A stretch of DNA of 64,000 bases from Caulobacteraceae bacterium (GCA_027487945.1 JAIYCQ010000048.1:117989-181988); one strand, 5' to 3'; positions 27,640 through 37,508 are shown, counted from the first letter of the stretch. Notes: generated by a model not told the origin, from the letters alone. A program made the numbers and translations.

Positions 27640-28704
27640 ATGCCTCTCGCTCCCGGCGATCTCGCGCCCTCAGTCTTCGCGCCCAGCCCCAACAACCCGC
27701 GCTACAACATCTCGAGCGTGGCCGGCCGGTATGTGGTGCTGGCCTTCCTGCCGCCACTCGCAGACCCGGACGCCGTCTCGGCCCTTGCCGTCGTATCCGC
27801 GGCGCGCGGCCTGTTCGACGACGCCACCCGGTGCCTGTTCGGCGTTCTCACGACCTCTGAAGACTTCGCCGAGGCCCGCGACGATCCGCCGGGCCTTCGC
27901 TGGCTTCACGACATCGATGGCGTGGTCAGCGGGCCGATGGCCATGTCGGGGCCAGGCTGGATCGTGCTGGACCCGACGCTCCGCGTTCTTTTCACCGCGC
28001 CGCTGGCGGCAGGGCCCGAGGTCATGCGCCGGCTCGCCGCCCTGCCTGCCGTCGACGATCACGCCGGCACGCCGCTGAATGCGCCGGTGCTGGTCGCTCC
28101 ACGGATCTTCGAGCCCGCGTTCTGTCGGCGTTTGATCGCCTACTACGAGGCGGCCGGCGGTGAGCCTTCGGGGTTCATGCGCGAGGTGGACGGCAAGACC
28201 GTCGTGGCGATGGATCCGCGCCACAAGAAGCGGTCCGACGCGACCGTCGAGGACGAGGCTCTGCGCGACCAGGCGCGCGCGCGCATCAAGCGCCGGCTGA
28301 TCCCGCTGATCCAGCGGGCCTTCCAGTTCGAGGCGACGCGGATGGAGCGCTACATCGTCGCCTGCTACGACGCCGAGAGCGGCGGATTCTTCCGACCCCA
28401 CCGCGACAACACCACCCGGGGCACGGCCCACCGCAAGTTCGCGGTGTCGATCAACCTCGACGCCGAGGCCCACGAAGGCGGAGACCTGCGGTTCCCGGAA
28501 TTCGGCAGCCGAACCTATCGACCACCGACCGGCGGGGCGGTGGTCTTTTCCTGCTCGCTGCTGCACGAAGCGACGCCCGTAACCGGCGGAAAACGCTACG
28601 CCTTCCTGCCGTTCCTCTACGATGAGGACGGCGCGCGACTGCGCGAGGCCAACAACAGCTTCCTCGGCGAGGGCGTCGGAGCCTACAGCGCCGAACAGGC
28701 CTAG
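27640..28704 (+). CDS. 2OG-Fe(II) oxygenase with N-terminal peroxiredoxin/thioredoxin-fold-like domain
   Basis: N-term LAPGDLAPSVFAPSPNNPRYNISSVAGRYVVLAFLP; C-term FFRPHRDNTTRGTAHRKFAVSINLD...GGAVVFSCSLLHEATPVTGGKRYAFLPFLY (HxD...H...R). Confidence 0.85.
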   Translation: MPLAPGDLAPSVFAPSPNNPRYNISSVAGRYVVLAFLPPLADPDAVSALAVVSAARGLFDDATRCLFGVLTTSEDFAEARDDPPGLRWLHDIDGVVSGPMAMSGPGWIVLDPTLRVLFTAPLAAGPEVMRRLAALPAVDDHAGTPLNAPVLVAPRIFEPAFCRRLIAYYEAAGGEPSGFMREVDGKTVVAMDPRHKKRSDATVEDEALRDQARARIKRRLIPLIQRAFQFEATRMERYIVACYDAESGGFFRPHRDNTTRGTAHRKFAVSINLDAEAHEGGDLRFPEFGSRTYRPPTGGAVVFSCSLLHEATPVTGGKRYAFLPFLYDEDGARLREANNSFLGEGVGAYSAEQA

Positions 28705-29633
28705 GTCTGGATCTGGCGGTCTGCCGCGGCGCGCACCGCCGCACGACGCTCGGACAGCGCCACCAGGGCCACTCCGAACAGGGTCGCGCCGCCGCCGAGC
28801 ACCAGCTGCAGCGTCAGGGTGTCGCCCATCAGGCCGATGCCGATGCCGCAGGAGACCAGCGGGGTCAGCAGGAACCACGGCGTCACCCGCCCCGGCTCCC
28901 GCCTCTGGACCAGCCAGAACAGCAGGGCCGTTGCACCTACGGTGGAGGCGAGCCCCGCCCAGACGATGGTCGCCCAGACCACCCAGCCGGCCGACGCCGC
29001 CCTGGCGACGACATCACCTTCGAAGGCGAAAGAGGCGGCCAGAAGCACCGGAGCGGCCACCACCGAGGTCAGGGCCTGCATCTTCAGGGGCGGCACGCCG
29101 GGCATGCGCCGCACCAGCACCGTACCCAGAGCCCAGAGCCCGCTGGCGACCAGCCCCAGGGCGATGCCCGGCAGGTCAGCGGCCCCATGCGGGTCCAGGC
29201 TCATCCAGGCCACGCCGACAAAGGCGACGACCATGCCGGCGAGCGCCGCCGGGGCCATACGCTCGCCCAGCATCCGCCAGGCGAAGAAGGCCGTCATCGG
29301 GATCCAGAGCTGGAGCGCCACCACCATCGGGCTGAGGTTCTCGATCAGCGAGAAGCCCCAGTAGATCAGGCCGAAATGCAAGGGCCCGCAAAGCAGGATG
29401 ATCGGCAGGATCTGGCGCCATGGCGGGAAGGGCGGCCGCAGGAAGGGCGCCAGAACGACCAGGGCCACGCCGAAGCGAAGCCCGCCGACCAGCAGCGGCG
29501 GCAAGGTGTCGGTCGCGACCTTGGCGGCGGCGTTGTTGATCCCCCAGACCAGCAGGATGGCGCCGATCGCGCCCCACTCCGCGAGCGAGAAGGACGAACG
29601 GTCGGAGTGGGCGGAGGAAGCGGGGGCGGTCAC
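28701..29633 (-). CDS. EamA/DMT-family transporter
   Basis: 310 aa, ~10 hydrophobic segments, EamA pattern. Confidence 0.9.
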   Translation of the reverse strand: MTAPASSAHSDRSSFSLAEWGAIGAILLVWGINNAAAKVATDTLPPLLVGGLRFGVALVVLAPFLRPPFPPWRQILPIILLCGPLHFGLIYWGFSLIENLSPMVVALQLWIPMTAFFAWRMLGERMAPAALAGMVVAFVGVAWMSLDPHGAADLPGIALGLVASGLWALGTVLVRRMPGVPPLKMQALTSVVAAPVLLAASFAFEGDVVARAASAGWVVWATIVWAGLASTVGATALLFWLVQRREPGRVTPWFLLTPLVSCGIGIGLMGDTLTLQLVLGGGATLFGVALVALSERRAAVRAAADRQIQT

Positions 29634-29767
29634 GGGGCCGCTCTTCGCACGCGGCAGTCAGGGGGTGAAGCCCCTTCCCGCGCAATGCAGCGGGCGTTCG
29701 CCCCACCCCGGCAAACGCCGCCGCCCCGCCCAGCGAGACGGCGGGAACGCCACGGGCGCAACGGCGA

Positions 29768-30253
29768 CTAGAACGGGATTTCGTCGTCGAGATCGGCCGA
29801 GAAGCTTTCCTTCGGGCCCGACGGCTGGCTGCGACCACCGCCGCCCGAGTAACCGCCGAAGTCGCCCTCGTCGCGCATGCCGCCGCCGCCGGCCCCGCCG
29901 TCACGGCCGCCCAGCATGGTCAGTTCACCGCGGAACTTCTGCAGCACGATCTCGGTGGAGTACTTCTCGACACCGGCCTGATCGGTCCACTTGCGGGTCT
30001 GGATGGCGCCCTCGATGTAAACCGTCGACCCCTTCTTCAGATACTGCTCGACCACCTTGACGATATTGTCGTTGAACACCACGACGCGGTGCCACTCGGT
30101 GCGCTCCTTCTTCTCCCCGGTGGCGCGGTCACGCCAGGTCTCGGAGGTAGCGATGCGCAGGTTGGCGACGCGGTCGCCCGAGTTGAGGGTGCGGATCTCG
30201 GGGTCGGCGCCCAGGTTGCCGACCAGAATGACCTTGTTGACGCTGCCCGCCAT
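29768..30253 (-). CDS. ssb: Single-stranded DNA-binding protein
   Basis: [38 protein letters not shown]; Gly-rich linker; acidic tip DLDDEIPF. Confidence 0.98.
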   Translation of the reverse strand: MAGSVNKVILVGNLGADPEIRTLNSGDRVANLRIATSETWRDRATGEKKERTEWHRVVVFNDNIVKVVEQYLKKGSTVYIEGAIQTRKWTDQAGVEKYSTEIVLQKFRGELTMLGGRDGGAGGGGMRDEGDFGGYSGGGGRSQPSGPKESFSADLDDEIPF

Positions 30254-30374
30254 GGGGATCTCCTTCACGCGCCCGGCGACCCTGCCCCGTTATCCGAGGC
30301 CCGACGATCGAACCTCCGGGACGCGCCGGAATCTGACGCCCAAGCTAACGGGCGTTAACAGTTCGTGAAAGTAT

Positions 30375-30389
30375 GTTCATGGAATGTTC
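30375..30389. promoter_or_regulatory. LexA (SOS) box GTTC-N7-GTTC
   Basis: GTTCATGGAATGTTC upstream of ssb; matches the alphaproteobacterial direct-repeat SOS box. Confidence 0.75.
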
Positions 30390-30438
30390 CTGTGCGCAAC
30401 TGCAAGTTTCGCGACCGCGCGGACAGGGGCGCGCCGCC

Positions 30439-30816
30439 CTACTGAACGGCGCCGGGATTGACGAGGCGGCCGTCGCCGGAGCGGACCAGCAACAGATACT
30501 GGTTGCCGTTCCATTTCTGGGCCCGGAAGATCCCGCCCCGGCGCAGATGGATGAAACTGCCCTGATAGGCGCCGATCATCTCGGCGTTCTGCCCGCCGAG
30601 TCGCAGGAAACGGATCCGCATCCCTTCCAGCTGGGCCGCGCACTTCTCGATCGTGTCGATGTTGCGAGCCACGACGTTGAACTTGTAGCCGCCGTCCGGA
30701 AGGAACCCCATGTGGTAGCAGACACCGCGATCCAGCGGGGCCTCAAAGGCCTTTTCGCAGGCCGAAAGGCCGAGAGCGGAAGCGGTGATGGCGAGCGTCA
30801 GGACAATACGGTGCAT
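30439..30816 (-). CDS. Hypothetical lipoprotein
   Basis: MHRIVLTLAITASALGLSAC lipobox. Confidence 0.65.
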   Translation of the reverse strand: MHRIVLTLAITASALGLSACEKAFEAPLDRGVCYHMGFLPDGGYKFNVVARNIDTIEKCAAQLEGMRIRFLRLGGQNAEMIGAYQGSFIHLRRGGIFRAQKWNGNQYLLLVRSGDGRLVNPGAVQ

Positions 30817-30848
30817 AGGGCGAGCCTAGACCTGAATGGCAGCCCGGC

Positions 30849-31517
30849 TCAACCCACCGGCGGGATCGAGCAGCCGGCGCCCTGCTCGACCAGCGTGCGG
30901 AAGCGACGATTGTCCTGCGAAATCTCGACCTTGTCGCGGACCAGACGCAGGGTCTGTTCGCCCCAGCGCCCGTAGGTCGCCCCGCCACGCTTCTCGCATT
31001 GCCCGGCGAACAGGGTCTGCACGCAGCCATTGAGGTCCATCGTCCCGGCCTGGGACCAGCCCCCCCCGGCATAGCGCCAGCACATCGAACCGGAAGTCTG
31101 GGCCGGGGTCGGCTCGGTCGCATCGACCGGCGCAGGCTGGTCCGGGGCCGAGGCGACCGGCTTGGGCGGCAAGGGCGCCAGAATGGTGCCGGCGGAGTCT
31201 GCCGCGGCCAGCGCTCCGGTTTCGTCGACGCCGACGTCGAGGGCGCCGGTGGCCACGCCGTTGCGCCGGGCGCATTCGGTCAGGGTGATCTCGCCGGCGA
31301 ACTGGCCGGCGACGAAACAGCGGATCGGCCGGGCCGGGTCCAGCCGGGTGTCATCGTCCCGCCCGGTCTCGACGACCAGCCCGCCCTGGGACGCAGGCGG
31401 CGGCTCGGCCGGCGCCTTGCTGCCACGCATGATCGTGACGGCGATCAGGATGCCGAGCAGCAGCGCCACCCCGGCTCCGACGGCCAGCACGATGCGACGA
31501 TCCTTGAAGAACTCCAT
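30849..31517 (-). CDS. Hypothetical membrane-anchored protein
   Basis: MEFFKDRRIVLAVGAGVALLLGILIAVTIM TM anchor, Pro/Ala-rich stalk. Confidence 0.65.
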   Translation of the reverse strand: MEFFKDRRIVLAVGAGVALLLGILIAVTIMRGSKAPAEPPPASQGGLVVETGRDDDTRLDPARPIRCFVAGQFAGEITLTECARRNGVATGALDVGVDETGALAAADSAGTILAPLPPKPVASAPDQPAPVDATEPTPAQTSGSMCWRYAGGGWSQAGTMDLNGCVQTLFAGQCEKRGGATYGRWGEQTLRLVRDKVEISQDNRRFRTLVEQGAGCSIPPVG

Positions 31518-31563
31518 GCCTGCACCGCTAGCCTGCGGTGATGACGCTTTCAAGTCCGCGTGA

Positions 31564-34464
31564 TCAGCCGCCGCCGGTCAGACGGTCCAGAGCGGCCTGG
31601 TAGTTGGCGATCTGATTGGTGAGATAGGCCGGAGCCGCCCCACCGGCCCCGGGGGCGGCGGTCACGGCCGGCTTGGCCGCGGTCTCGAGGGTGCGATAGG
31701 CGTCGCGAACGCGCGTCAGCGACTTGCCGATCGCCGCCATGGCCGCAGCGACGGCGTCCTTCGAATTCAGGTTCAGGTCGATATCGAGGCCGATCCCGAA
31801 GACCGGCCCCTTCCCGTCGGCGGAAACACTCTTCCCGGCATCATCGATGACGGTGTTCCGGACGACACCGGGCGCCAGGCCAATGGCCTCCAGCGCGTCA
31901 CTGCCGCCTTTGCCCGGCAGGATCTCGACCGAGGCGGTCTTTAGCTGCGGGCTGACCTTGATCCGCCGGTATTCGCCGTCGGCCACCACCTCAACCTTGA
32001 CCTTGAAGCCGCCGGCCCGCTCGATCTTCTTGGCCAGGGTGTCGAGCGTGTCATTGGCTTCGATGGTCACCGGCGACAGGCGACCGCCCTGGGTGGTGCG
32101 GATCTGGAAGCTATCGCCGGCACGGACCGAGGTCGCCGAGACCAGCTTCTGGGAATCGGCGAACAGCAGAGCGCCCTTCGGCAGGCCGAGCTTGTCCAGC
32201 GCGCTGGCGCCGGTGGTGTCGACCGCGATCGAGGTCGCGGCGGCCATGCCGTCCTTGCCGGTGACACGCTGCGCCTCGACCGAGCCTGTCGTGACATCGA
32301 TCTTGGCCAGATAGCCGTCCTTCGTCGAGATGGGCGTGGCGCCGGGCTGGTCGGCGCTGGCGGCGCCCGCGACCCAGACCTTGCCGTCGGCCACGGTCAC
32401 GGCCGCGACGGTGTCGTTCCCGGTCCCGCCGAAGTAGGCGAGATTGTCGCCTGCCGTGCTGGCCAGGTCACTCGACAGGCGCGCCGCGAAGGCGTCCTGC
32501 GCGCCATTGTAGGCCCGAGTGACTCCGCTCACATCGAGCGCGCCGTTGGACGTCGTGCCGGCCACCCAGAGATAGCCGCCGTCGAGACCGAGCCCCTTGA
32601 TCGCGCCGCCGCCCATCTGTCCAAGGTCGCGCGTCGCGCCGGCGGTGAAGGTGGCCGCCGAGGTATGGGTGGTCGACGTCACCTTGACCGGATCAGCGCC
32701 GCCGTTGGGCGCGCCGTAGTCCGTAGACGCCACGGTCGCAACGCCGTTGGTCGTCGTGGTTGTGGTGATGTTGGTGAAGCCGTTGTCGTCGGTGCGGACG
32801 GTGTCGGTGATGCTCGGCGTGACCGAGAAGCTGCGCAGGACGCCCCGACCGTTCTCGACCCCGGCCACGGTCACGGTCGAGCCGTTCACGACCATACCGC
32901 CGACGCTGTCCTCGCCGACCGAGCCGAACTGTGTGGTGAAGAGCGTCTTGGGCGCGCCCTTGGCGTCCGGCGCTACGGCCATCAGGTAGTTGTCCCACCC
33001 GCCGATCGTCGAACCGCCGCTGGGCAGCGAGGACTTTGTCCGCCCGGCGACATAGACGACGCCGTTGTCGCCGAACCCGACCTCTGTCGCCTCATCAGCC
33101 TCCAGGGCGCCGCGCCGCTGCGTCCACATCTCGTCGCCCTTGGCGTCGAACACAGTGACGAAGCTGTCGGTCTTGCCCGAGGCCGCCGTCGAGTTGATCG
33201 GACCGTTGCTGGCGCCGTTCAGTTCGCCTGAGACCCGGCCGGCGATGGCGACCCGCCCGTCCGCGGCGACATTCAGCGCCAGCCCCTCGGCGTGGTCCGC
33301 AGCGCCCAGCGTCCGGGCGAACATCAACTTGCCGGCGCTGTCGTACTTCAGCAGCGCGACATCGCGCTCACCCTTGACCGTCTGGTTGTCCACCGTGCCG
33401 TCGACATCGGCCAGCACATAGAGCGATCCGTCCGCGCCGACCTTGCTGGCCCGGACCGTCTCGATGGTGCCCTCCAGCGTGCCTGACGAGATCTTGGACC
33501 CCGCGGCGCCGACCGTGGCGCCGTCAAGCTTGACCAGGGTGCTTTCGAACTTGCCGTCCTCGGTCTTGGTGTCCTTGTCCGGATCCGGATTGCCGGCATA
33601 GGTGGTGACGTAGACTGCGGGCGTTGTCGCCGCCGCCGAGAAGGTCAGCTGTTCGGTCGAATCGCCGCTGATCTTGAAGGCGTAGTCGTCGGCCACGGCG
33701 GGCAGGGTGACCGTGGTCCCGCCGGTGGTGACCTTGCGCGGCTCGCCGGGCGTGCGCTCGACGCTGAAGCGCGACTGAAGGCCGGCGGCCGACAGCTTGT
33801 CGTTGATGTAGGCCGTAACCGCGCCCATCGACCGGGTCCCGGAGATCTCGGACAGGTCCAGGGCGATGTTGTGGGTGACGTTGCCGCGCTTGACGGTGAT
33901 GTCGAACTTCACATCGCCCTGGAAGGCGGCGACGGCGTCGCTCTGCCCGCCGGTGTGCACCTTCGCGGTCTTGTAGTTGTAGACCGCCCGCGGGACGCCC
34001 ACCGCGGACTTGTTGGTGATCATGGTGTCCCCGCGGGTGATCCGCATGGTCTCCATTTTCAGCTTGTCGGTGTAGCTCGTGATTTCGCTGAGGCCGCGCG
34101 TGAACACCGAGGCGAGCCGGTTGGTTTCCGCCGGCGTGACCCCCGTCGCCTTGGCGCGCTCGGCGAGACCGCTGAGGGCGTTCAGCCCCTGGTACAACGC
34201 GAACAGCTTCTTGTAGTCGCCGCTGGCTCCGGGCAGATCGAGCTGGGCCGCACCCTCATCGATGAAGCGGCGGCCAGCCAGCGCCTGCTTGACCAGCTCG
34301 TTGGACTTCAGCGCGGTGGAGGTCGTCGCCCAGGGCGGCGTGGGGGCATACTTCGGCCGCCCTCCGGTCGTCGCGCCAGCGCTCACCGTCCCGGCGGAAG
34401 AAAATCCGCCGGTGCGCGCCTGGTAGAACCCCAGGAGAGAGCTGTTGTCGATCGAGATGACCAT
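31564..34464 (-). CDS. flaEY: FlaEY-like flagellar/flagellin regulatory protein
   Basis: 966 aa; flagellar-protein-like N-terminus (MVISIDNSSLLGFYQ) and repeat-rich centre; position next to flagellin genes as in Caulobacter. Confidence 0.72.
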   Translation of the reverse strand: MVISIDNSSLLGFYQARTGGFSSAGTVSAGATTGGRPKYAPTPPWATTSTALKSNELVKQALAGRRFIDEGAAQLDLPGASGDYKKLFALYQGLNALSGLAERAKATGVTPAETNRLASVFTRGLSEITSYTDKLKMETMRITRGDTMITNKSAVGVPRAVYNYKTAKVHTGGQSDAVAAFQGDVKFDITVKRGNVTHNIALDLSEISGTRSMGAVTAYINDKLSAAGLQSRFSVERTPGEPRKVTTGGTTVTLPAVADDYAFKISGDSTEQLTFSAAATTPAVYVTTYAGNPDPDKDTKTEDGKFESTLVKLDGATVGAAGSKISSGTLEGTIETVRASKVGADGSLYVLADVDGTVDNQTVKGERDVALLKYDSAGKLMFARTLGAADHAEGLALNVAADGRVAIAGRVSGELNGASNGPINSTAASGKTDSFVTVFDAKGDEMWTQRRGALEADEATEVGFGDNGVVYVAGRTKSSLPSGGSTIGGWDNYLMAVAPDAKGAPKTLFTTQFGSVGEDSVGGMVVNGSTVTVAGVENGRGVLRSFSVTPSITDTVRTDDNGFTNITTTTTTNGVATVASTDYGAPNGGADPVKVTSTTHTSAATFTAGATRDLGQMGGGAIKGLGLDGGYLWVAGTTSNGALDVSGVTRAYNGAQDAFAARLSSDLASTAGDNLAYFGGTGNDTVAAVTVADGKVWVAGAASADQPGATPISTKDGYLAKIDVTTGSVEAQRVTGKDGMAAATSIAVDTTGASALDKLGLPKGALLFADSQKLVSATSVRAGDSFQIRTTQGGRLSPVTIEANDTLDTLAKKIERAGGFKVKVEVVADGEYRRIKVSPQLKTASVEILPGKGGSDALEAIGLAPGVVRNTVIDDAGKSVSADGKGPVFGIGLDIDLNLNSKDAVAAAMAAIGKSLTRVRDAYRTLETAAKPAVTAAPGAGGAAPAYLTNQIANYQAALDRLTGGG

Positions 34465-34543
34465 CTGGGCCCTGGACGGATTTCCGCGTCCGCAGCTTGC
34501 CCGACGAGGGCTTCGGACTCGTTAAGAGGGTATCAGGGGGCGA

Positions 34544-35098
34544 TCAGGCAGCGATCAGGCCCGCCCCGGCCAATTGAGCGCGAGCCGCCGGGGCGAGCGA
34601 CTCCCACTCCTCCCGAAGGATACCGAGCAGCACCACATCGCGCGGGGCGCCGTCCTTCAGGACATGGCCGACGAGATATCCCTCGCGCCGAAAGCCGGCG
34701 GCGGTCTGGATCTTCAGGGCCGCATCATTGTCCGCCATGACCTCGGCCCAGACCTTGTGAAGGCCCAGATCATTGAAGGCGCGGTCGAGGCCCAGCACCT
34801 GGGCGGCGCGACCGACGCCCCTGCCCCGCGCCTCGCGGTCGCCGACGAACCAGTTCCAGGCCGCGCGGCGGTGATGGCCGGCAAGGCCGGTAAGCGTCAG
34901 CAGCCCGGCCGGACGCCCGCCGCGCTGGATCATCCAGCCGCAAAGATCCGGATCGGAAGAAAGCGCGGAAAACCAGGCGCGGTGCGCCTCCCGGCCGGAC
35001 ACGTCGGCATCGGACATCCAGCGCGCCACCTCGGGCTCGCCGCGCCAGCGATAGAGAAGCTCCTCGTCGCCGGAAGCGAGGTCACGAAGTTCGATCAT
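34544..35098 (-). CDS. GNAT N-acetyltransferase, PseH/FlmH-like
   Basis: IELRDLASGDEELLYRWRGEPEVARWMSDADVS...GRGVGRAAQVLGLDRAF..LGLHKVWAEVMADNDAALKIQTAAGF. Confidence 0.8.
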   Translation of the reverse strand: MIELRDLASGDEELLYRWRGEPEVARWMSDADVSGREAHRAWFSALSSDPDLCGWMIQRGGRPAGLLTLTGLAGHHRRAAWNWFVGDREARGRGVGRAAQVLGLDRAFNDLGLHKVWAEVMADNDAALKIQTAAGFRREGYLVGHVLKDGAPRDVVLLGILREEWESLAPAARAQLAGAGLIAA

Positions 35099-35168
35099 GC
35101 AGACGCTCCGCCCCGCAGCGGTCTACGATAGAGGCGCGTCACGGCGGAACCGTGACGCGCCCGCTTCA

Positions 35169-36002
35169 TCAGCTCTTGAACAGCGACAGGACGATCTGCG
35201 GCTGCTGGTTGGCGATCGACAGCGCCTGGGCGCCGAGTTGCTGCTGCACCTGCAAGGCCTGGAGGCGGGCGCTTTCCTTGGCCAGGTCGGCGTCGACGAG
35301 GTTGCCGATACCGGTGTTGAGCACATCGGACAGCTTCGAGACGAAGGTGTTGTGCGCCTCGATCTGCCGCGACTGGGCGCCCAGATCGCCGAGCGCCTGG
35401 TTGACGTTGCTGATTGAGGTGCTCAGCGCCGTCTGGATGCTGGTCGCGAGGGTCGCGGTGCTGATTGAAGCGGTCGCGGCCATGGTGACGATGGCGCCGC
35501 CGAGCGACATGTCCTTGCCCGACAGCGTGATGTACGAGTTGGCGTCGGCATTGGCCAGGAAGCGGATGCTGGCGCCGAGCGAGCCGTCCAGCAGATTCGC
35601 GCCGTCGAACTCGGCGTCACTCACCACCTGGGTGATCTGCCGGAGCAGCGCCTTGAAGTCGGAGTCCAGCGCGGTGCGGGCCACGGTGTCCAGCGACGGG
35701 TCCATGGCGGCCGTCACCTTCTCCTTCATCTGAAGCATCAGGTCAGAGACCGTCTCGCCGGCCGTCATCGCCACATCGGCGATCGACTGCGCCCGGTCGA
35801 GGCTCATCTTGACCGCGCCGAGGGCGCCAAGGTCCGCGCGCTGCGCCTGGGCGATGCCCCAGACGGAGGCGTTGTCCTTCGCCCCCTGAACTTTCAGACC
35901 CGTGCTGATGCGGTTCTGCACGCCGGCCATGTCGTCGTTGGTCTTGTTCAGGTTCTGTAGCGCGACCAGGGCTGACTGGTTCGTATGGACGCTGATCGCC
36001 AT
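35169..36002 (-). CDS. Flagellin (divergent, FljJ-like)
   Basis: MAISVHTNQSALVALQNLNKTNDDMAGVQNRISTGLKV; DLAKESARLQALQVQQQLGAQALSIANQQPQ. Confidence 0.93.
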   Translation of the reverse strand: MAISVHTNQSALVALQNLNKTNDDMAGVQNRISTGLKVQGAKDNASVWGIAQAQRADLGALGAVKMSLDRAQSIADVAMTAGETVSDLMLQMKEKVTAAMDPSLDTVARTALDSDFKALLRQITQVVSDAEFDGANLLDGSLGASIRFLANADANSYITLSGKDMSLGGAIVTMAATASISTATLATSIQTALSTSISNVNQALGDLGAQSRQIEAHNTFVSKLSDVLNTGIGNLVDADLAKESARLQALQVQQQLGAQALSIANQQPQIVLSLFKS

Positions 36003-36187
36003 GGGCTTCTCCTAGCAAGGCGCTTCGCAGGGTGAGACGACTCACCAAGCCGCCTCACAGGCCAAGCTGGCGGGAGATCGTGTGCGTATGGTTAACGCGC
36101 GTAAACCATAACGCCCGCCACGGCAGGAGCCATGGCGGTCAAAGGGTTCGGCTCGCTGCGACAGAACGCCGCGAGATGGACGCGTCT

Positions 36188-36469
36188 TCAAGACTTCGCG
36201 TTGACGATGTCGCCCGGGCCGTAGCCGGGATCGTCCTTCAGCCGCAGGACCTCTTCACGGGGAAGCTGTCGAACGACCTCGCCGGTGCGGCGATCGAGAG
36301 TCTTGTAGACGATGGCGCCGGACTGCTCGTCTTCTTCGATAACGAGACGCAGGTCCGCGGATTGCGGCGCGGGGTCCTTCGGCGGTCTTGCGATGTCGGG
36401 GCGGGCGACCGACGGAGCCTGGACGGCGCCAATGGGTTCGACCGGCGACAGTGGTGCGATGGCTGTCAT
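36188..36469 (-). CDS. flaG: FlaG-family flagellar protein
   Basis: 93 aa; DLRLVIEEDEQSGAIVYKTLDRRTGEVVRQLPREEVLRL. Confidence 0.87.
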   Translation of the reverse strand: MTAIAPLSPVEPIGAVQAPSVARPDIARPPKDPAPQSADLRLVIEEDEQSGAIVYKTLDRRTGEVVRQLPREEVLRLKDDPGYGPGDIVNAKS

Positions 36470-36592
36470 CTCTCCTTACGCCGGCCTCTCCCGACCGACG
36501 TCTCTCTGAACGGGCGCATGGCGACGGACTTGCGGCCGCCGCCGGCGCGACCGGGGCGGACGGCGTTGGCCGCCCGCCCCTTTGCGTTGCCG

Positions 36593-37423
36593 TTAGCGGA
36601 ACAGGCCCAGCAGGGACGAGGTCGAGCTGTTGGCGATCGACAGAGCCTGCACGCCGAGCTGTTGCTTGGTTTGCAGGGCCTGCAGCTTGGCGCTTTCCTT
36701 CGCGAGGTCGGCGTCAACCAGGTTGCCCACACCGGCGTCGAGGCTGTCTTGCAGCTTGCCGACGAAGGTGAGGTGCGACTCCAGCGACTTCGAGCCGGTG
36801 CCGAGCTTGGCCAGGGCCGAGCCGACGTTGGTGATCGAGGTGCTGACCGTGGTCACCATGGCGGCGGCGACGGTGGCGGTGTTCAGCGAGGCCGTGGCGG
36901 CGACGGTGACGTTGGCGCCGCCGAGAGCCAGGGACTGCGCCGCAACCGTGATCTTGGAGGTGCCGTCCGCGTTGGCGAGAGCCGTCACGGTGGCGCCCGA
37001 AGCCTTGATCATGTTGGCGCCGTTGAAGTCGGCGTTGGTGACCGCCTTCGTGATCTGGTCGCGCAGCGCCTTGAAGTCTTCGCTGAGCGCCGTGCGGCTC
37101 GCCGTGTCGAGCGTCGTATCCGACGCGGCCAGAGCCTTTTCCTTCATCTGCACGAGCAGATCGGAAACGGTCTCGCCGGCGGCGATCGCGACGTCGATGG
37201 TGGATTGGCCGCGTTGGAGCGAGTCCTTCACGGCGTTCAGCGCGTTGGACGTACCGCGCTGGGTCTGGGCGATAGCCCAAACGGCGCCGTTGTCCTTGGC
37301 CGAGCTGACCTTCTTGCCGGTGTTGATGCGGCCCTGAACGGACGACAGTTCGTTGTTGGTGGCGTTCAGGTTTTGCAGCGCGATGAGCGCGCCGTTGTTC
37401 GTGTTAACGCTGTTCAGCGCCAT
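36593..37423 (-). CDS. Flagellin
   Basis: [57 protein letters not shown]; ends [16 protein letters not shown]. Confidence 0.96.
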   Translation of the reverse strand: MALNSVNTNNGALIALQNLNATNNELSSVQGRINTGKKVSSAKDNGAVWAIAQTQRGTSNALNAVKDSLQRGQSTIDVAIAAGETVSDLLVQMKEKALAASDTTLDTASRTALSEDFKALRDQITKAVTNADFNGANMIKASGATVTALANADGTSKITVAAQSLALGGANVTVAATASLNTATVAAAMVTTVSTSITNVGSALAKLGTGSKSLESHLTFVGKLQDSLDAGVGNLVDADLAKESAKLQALQTKQQLGVQALSIANSSTSSLLGLFR

Positions 37424-37468
37424 GACGATAATTCCCTTTCAGGTGACCGGCGTCGTTTTGACGGCCGG

Positions 37469-37481
37469 GGGCGTTTTGCCC
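37469..37481 (-). promoter_or_regulatory. Leader hairpin in flagellin mRNA (GGGC-AAAAC-GCCC)
   Basis: Stem-loop between the sigma-54 promoter and start codon of the 37423 flagellin. Confidence 0.4.
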
Positions 37482-37493
37482 ACTGTCTGGGAA

Positions 37494-37508
37494 GCAATCG
37501 CCGGGCCA
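37494..37508 (-). promoter_or_regulatory. Sigma-54 promoter of flagellin gene 36593-37423
   Basis: Minus strand TGGCCCGGCGATTGC (consensus TGGCAC-N5-TTGC; GG-N10-GC spacing). Confidence 0.8.

Noticed and set aside
30344-30360. CtrA-like TTAA-N6-TTAG near ssb
   Set aside because: Spacer is 6 instead of 7; the nearby LexA box is a better explanation for regulation.
36047-36062. Possible sigma-54 promoter before the FljJ-like flagellin (TGGCCTGTGAGGCGGC)
   Set aside because: GG-to-GC spacing is 11 instead of 10 and the -12 element is poor.
36540-36592. Strong GC hairpin after the middle flagellin as an intrinsic terminator
   Set aside because: Stem is convincing but there is no U-tract, so I did not list it as a terminator.
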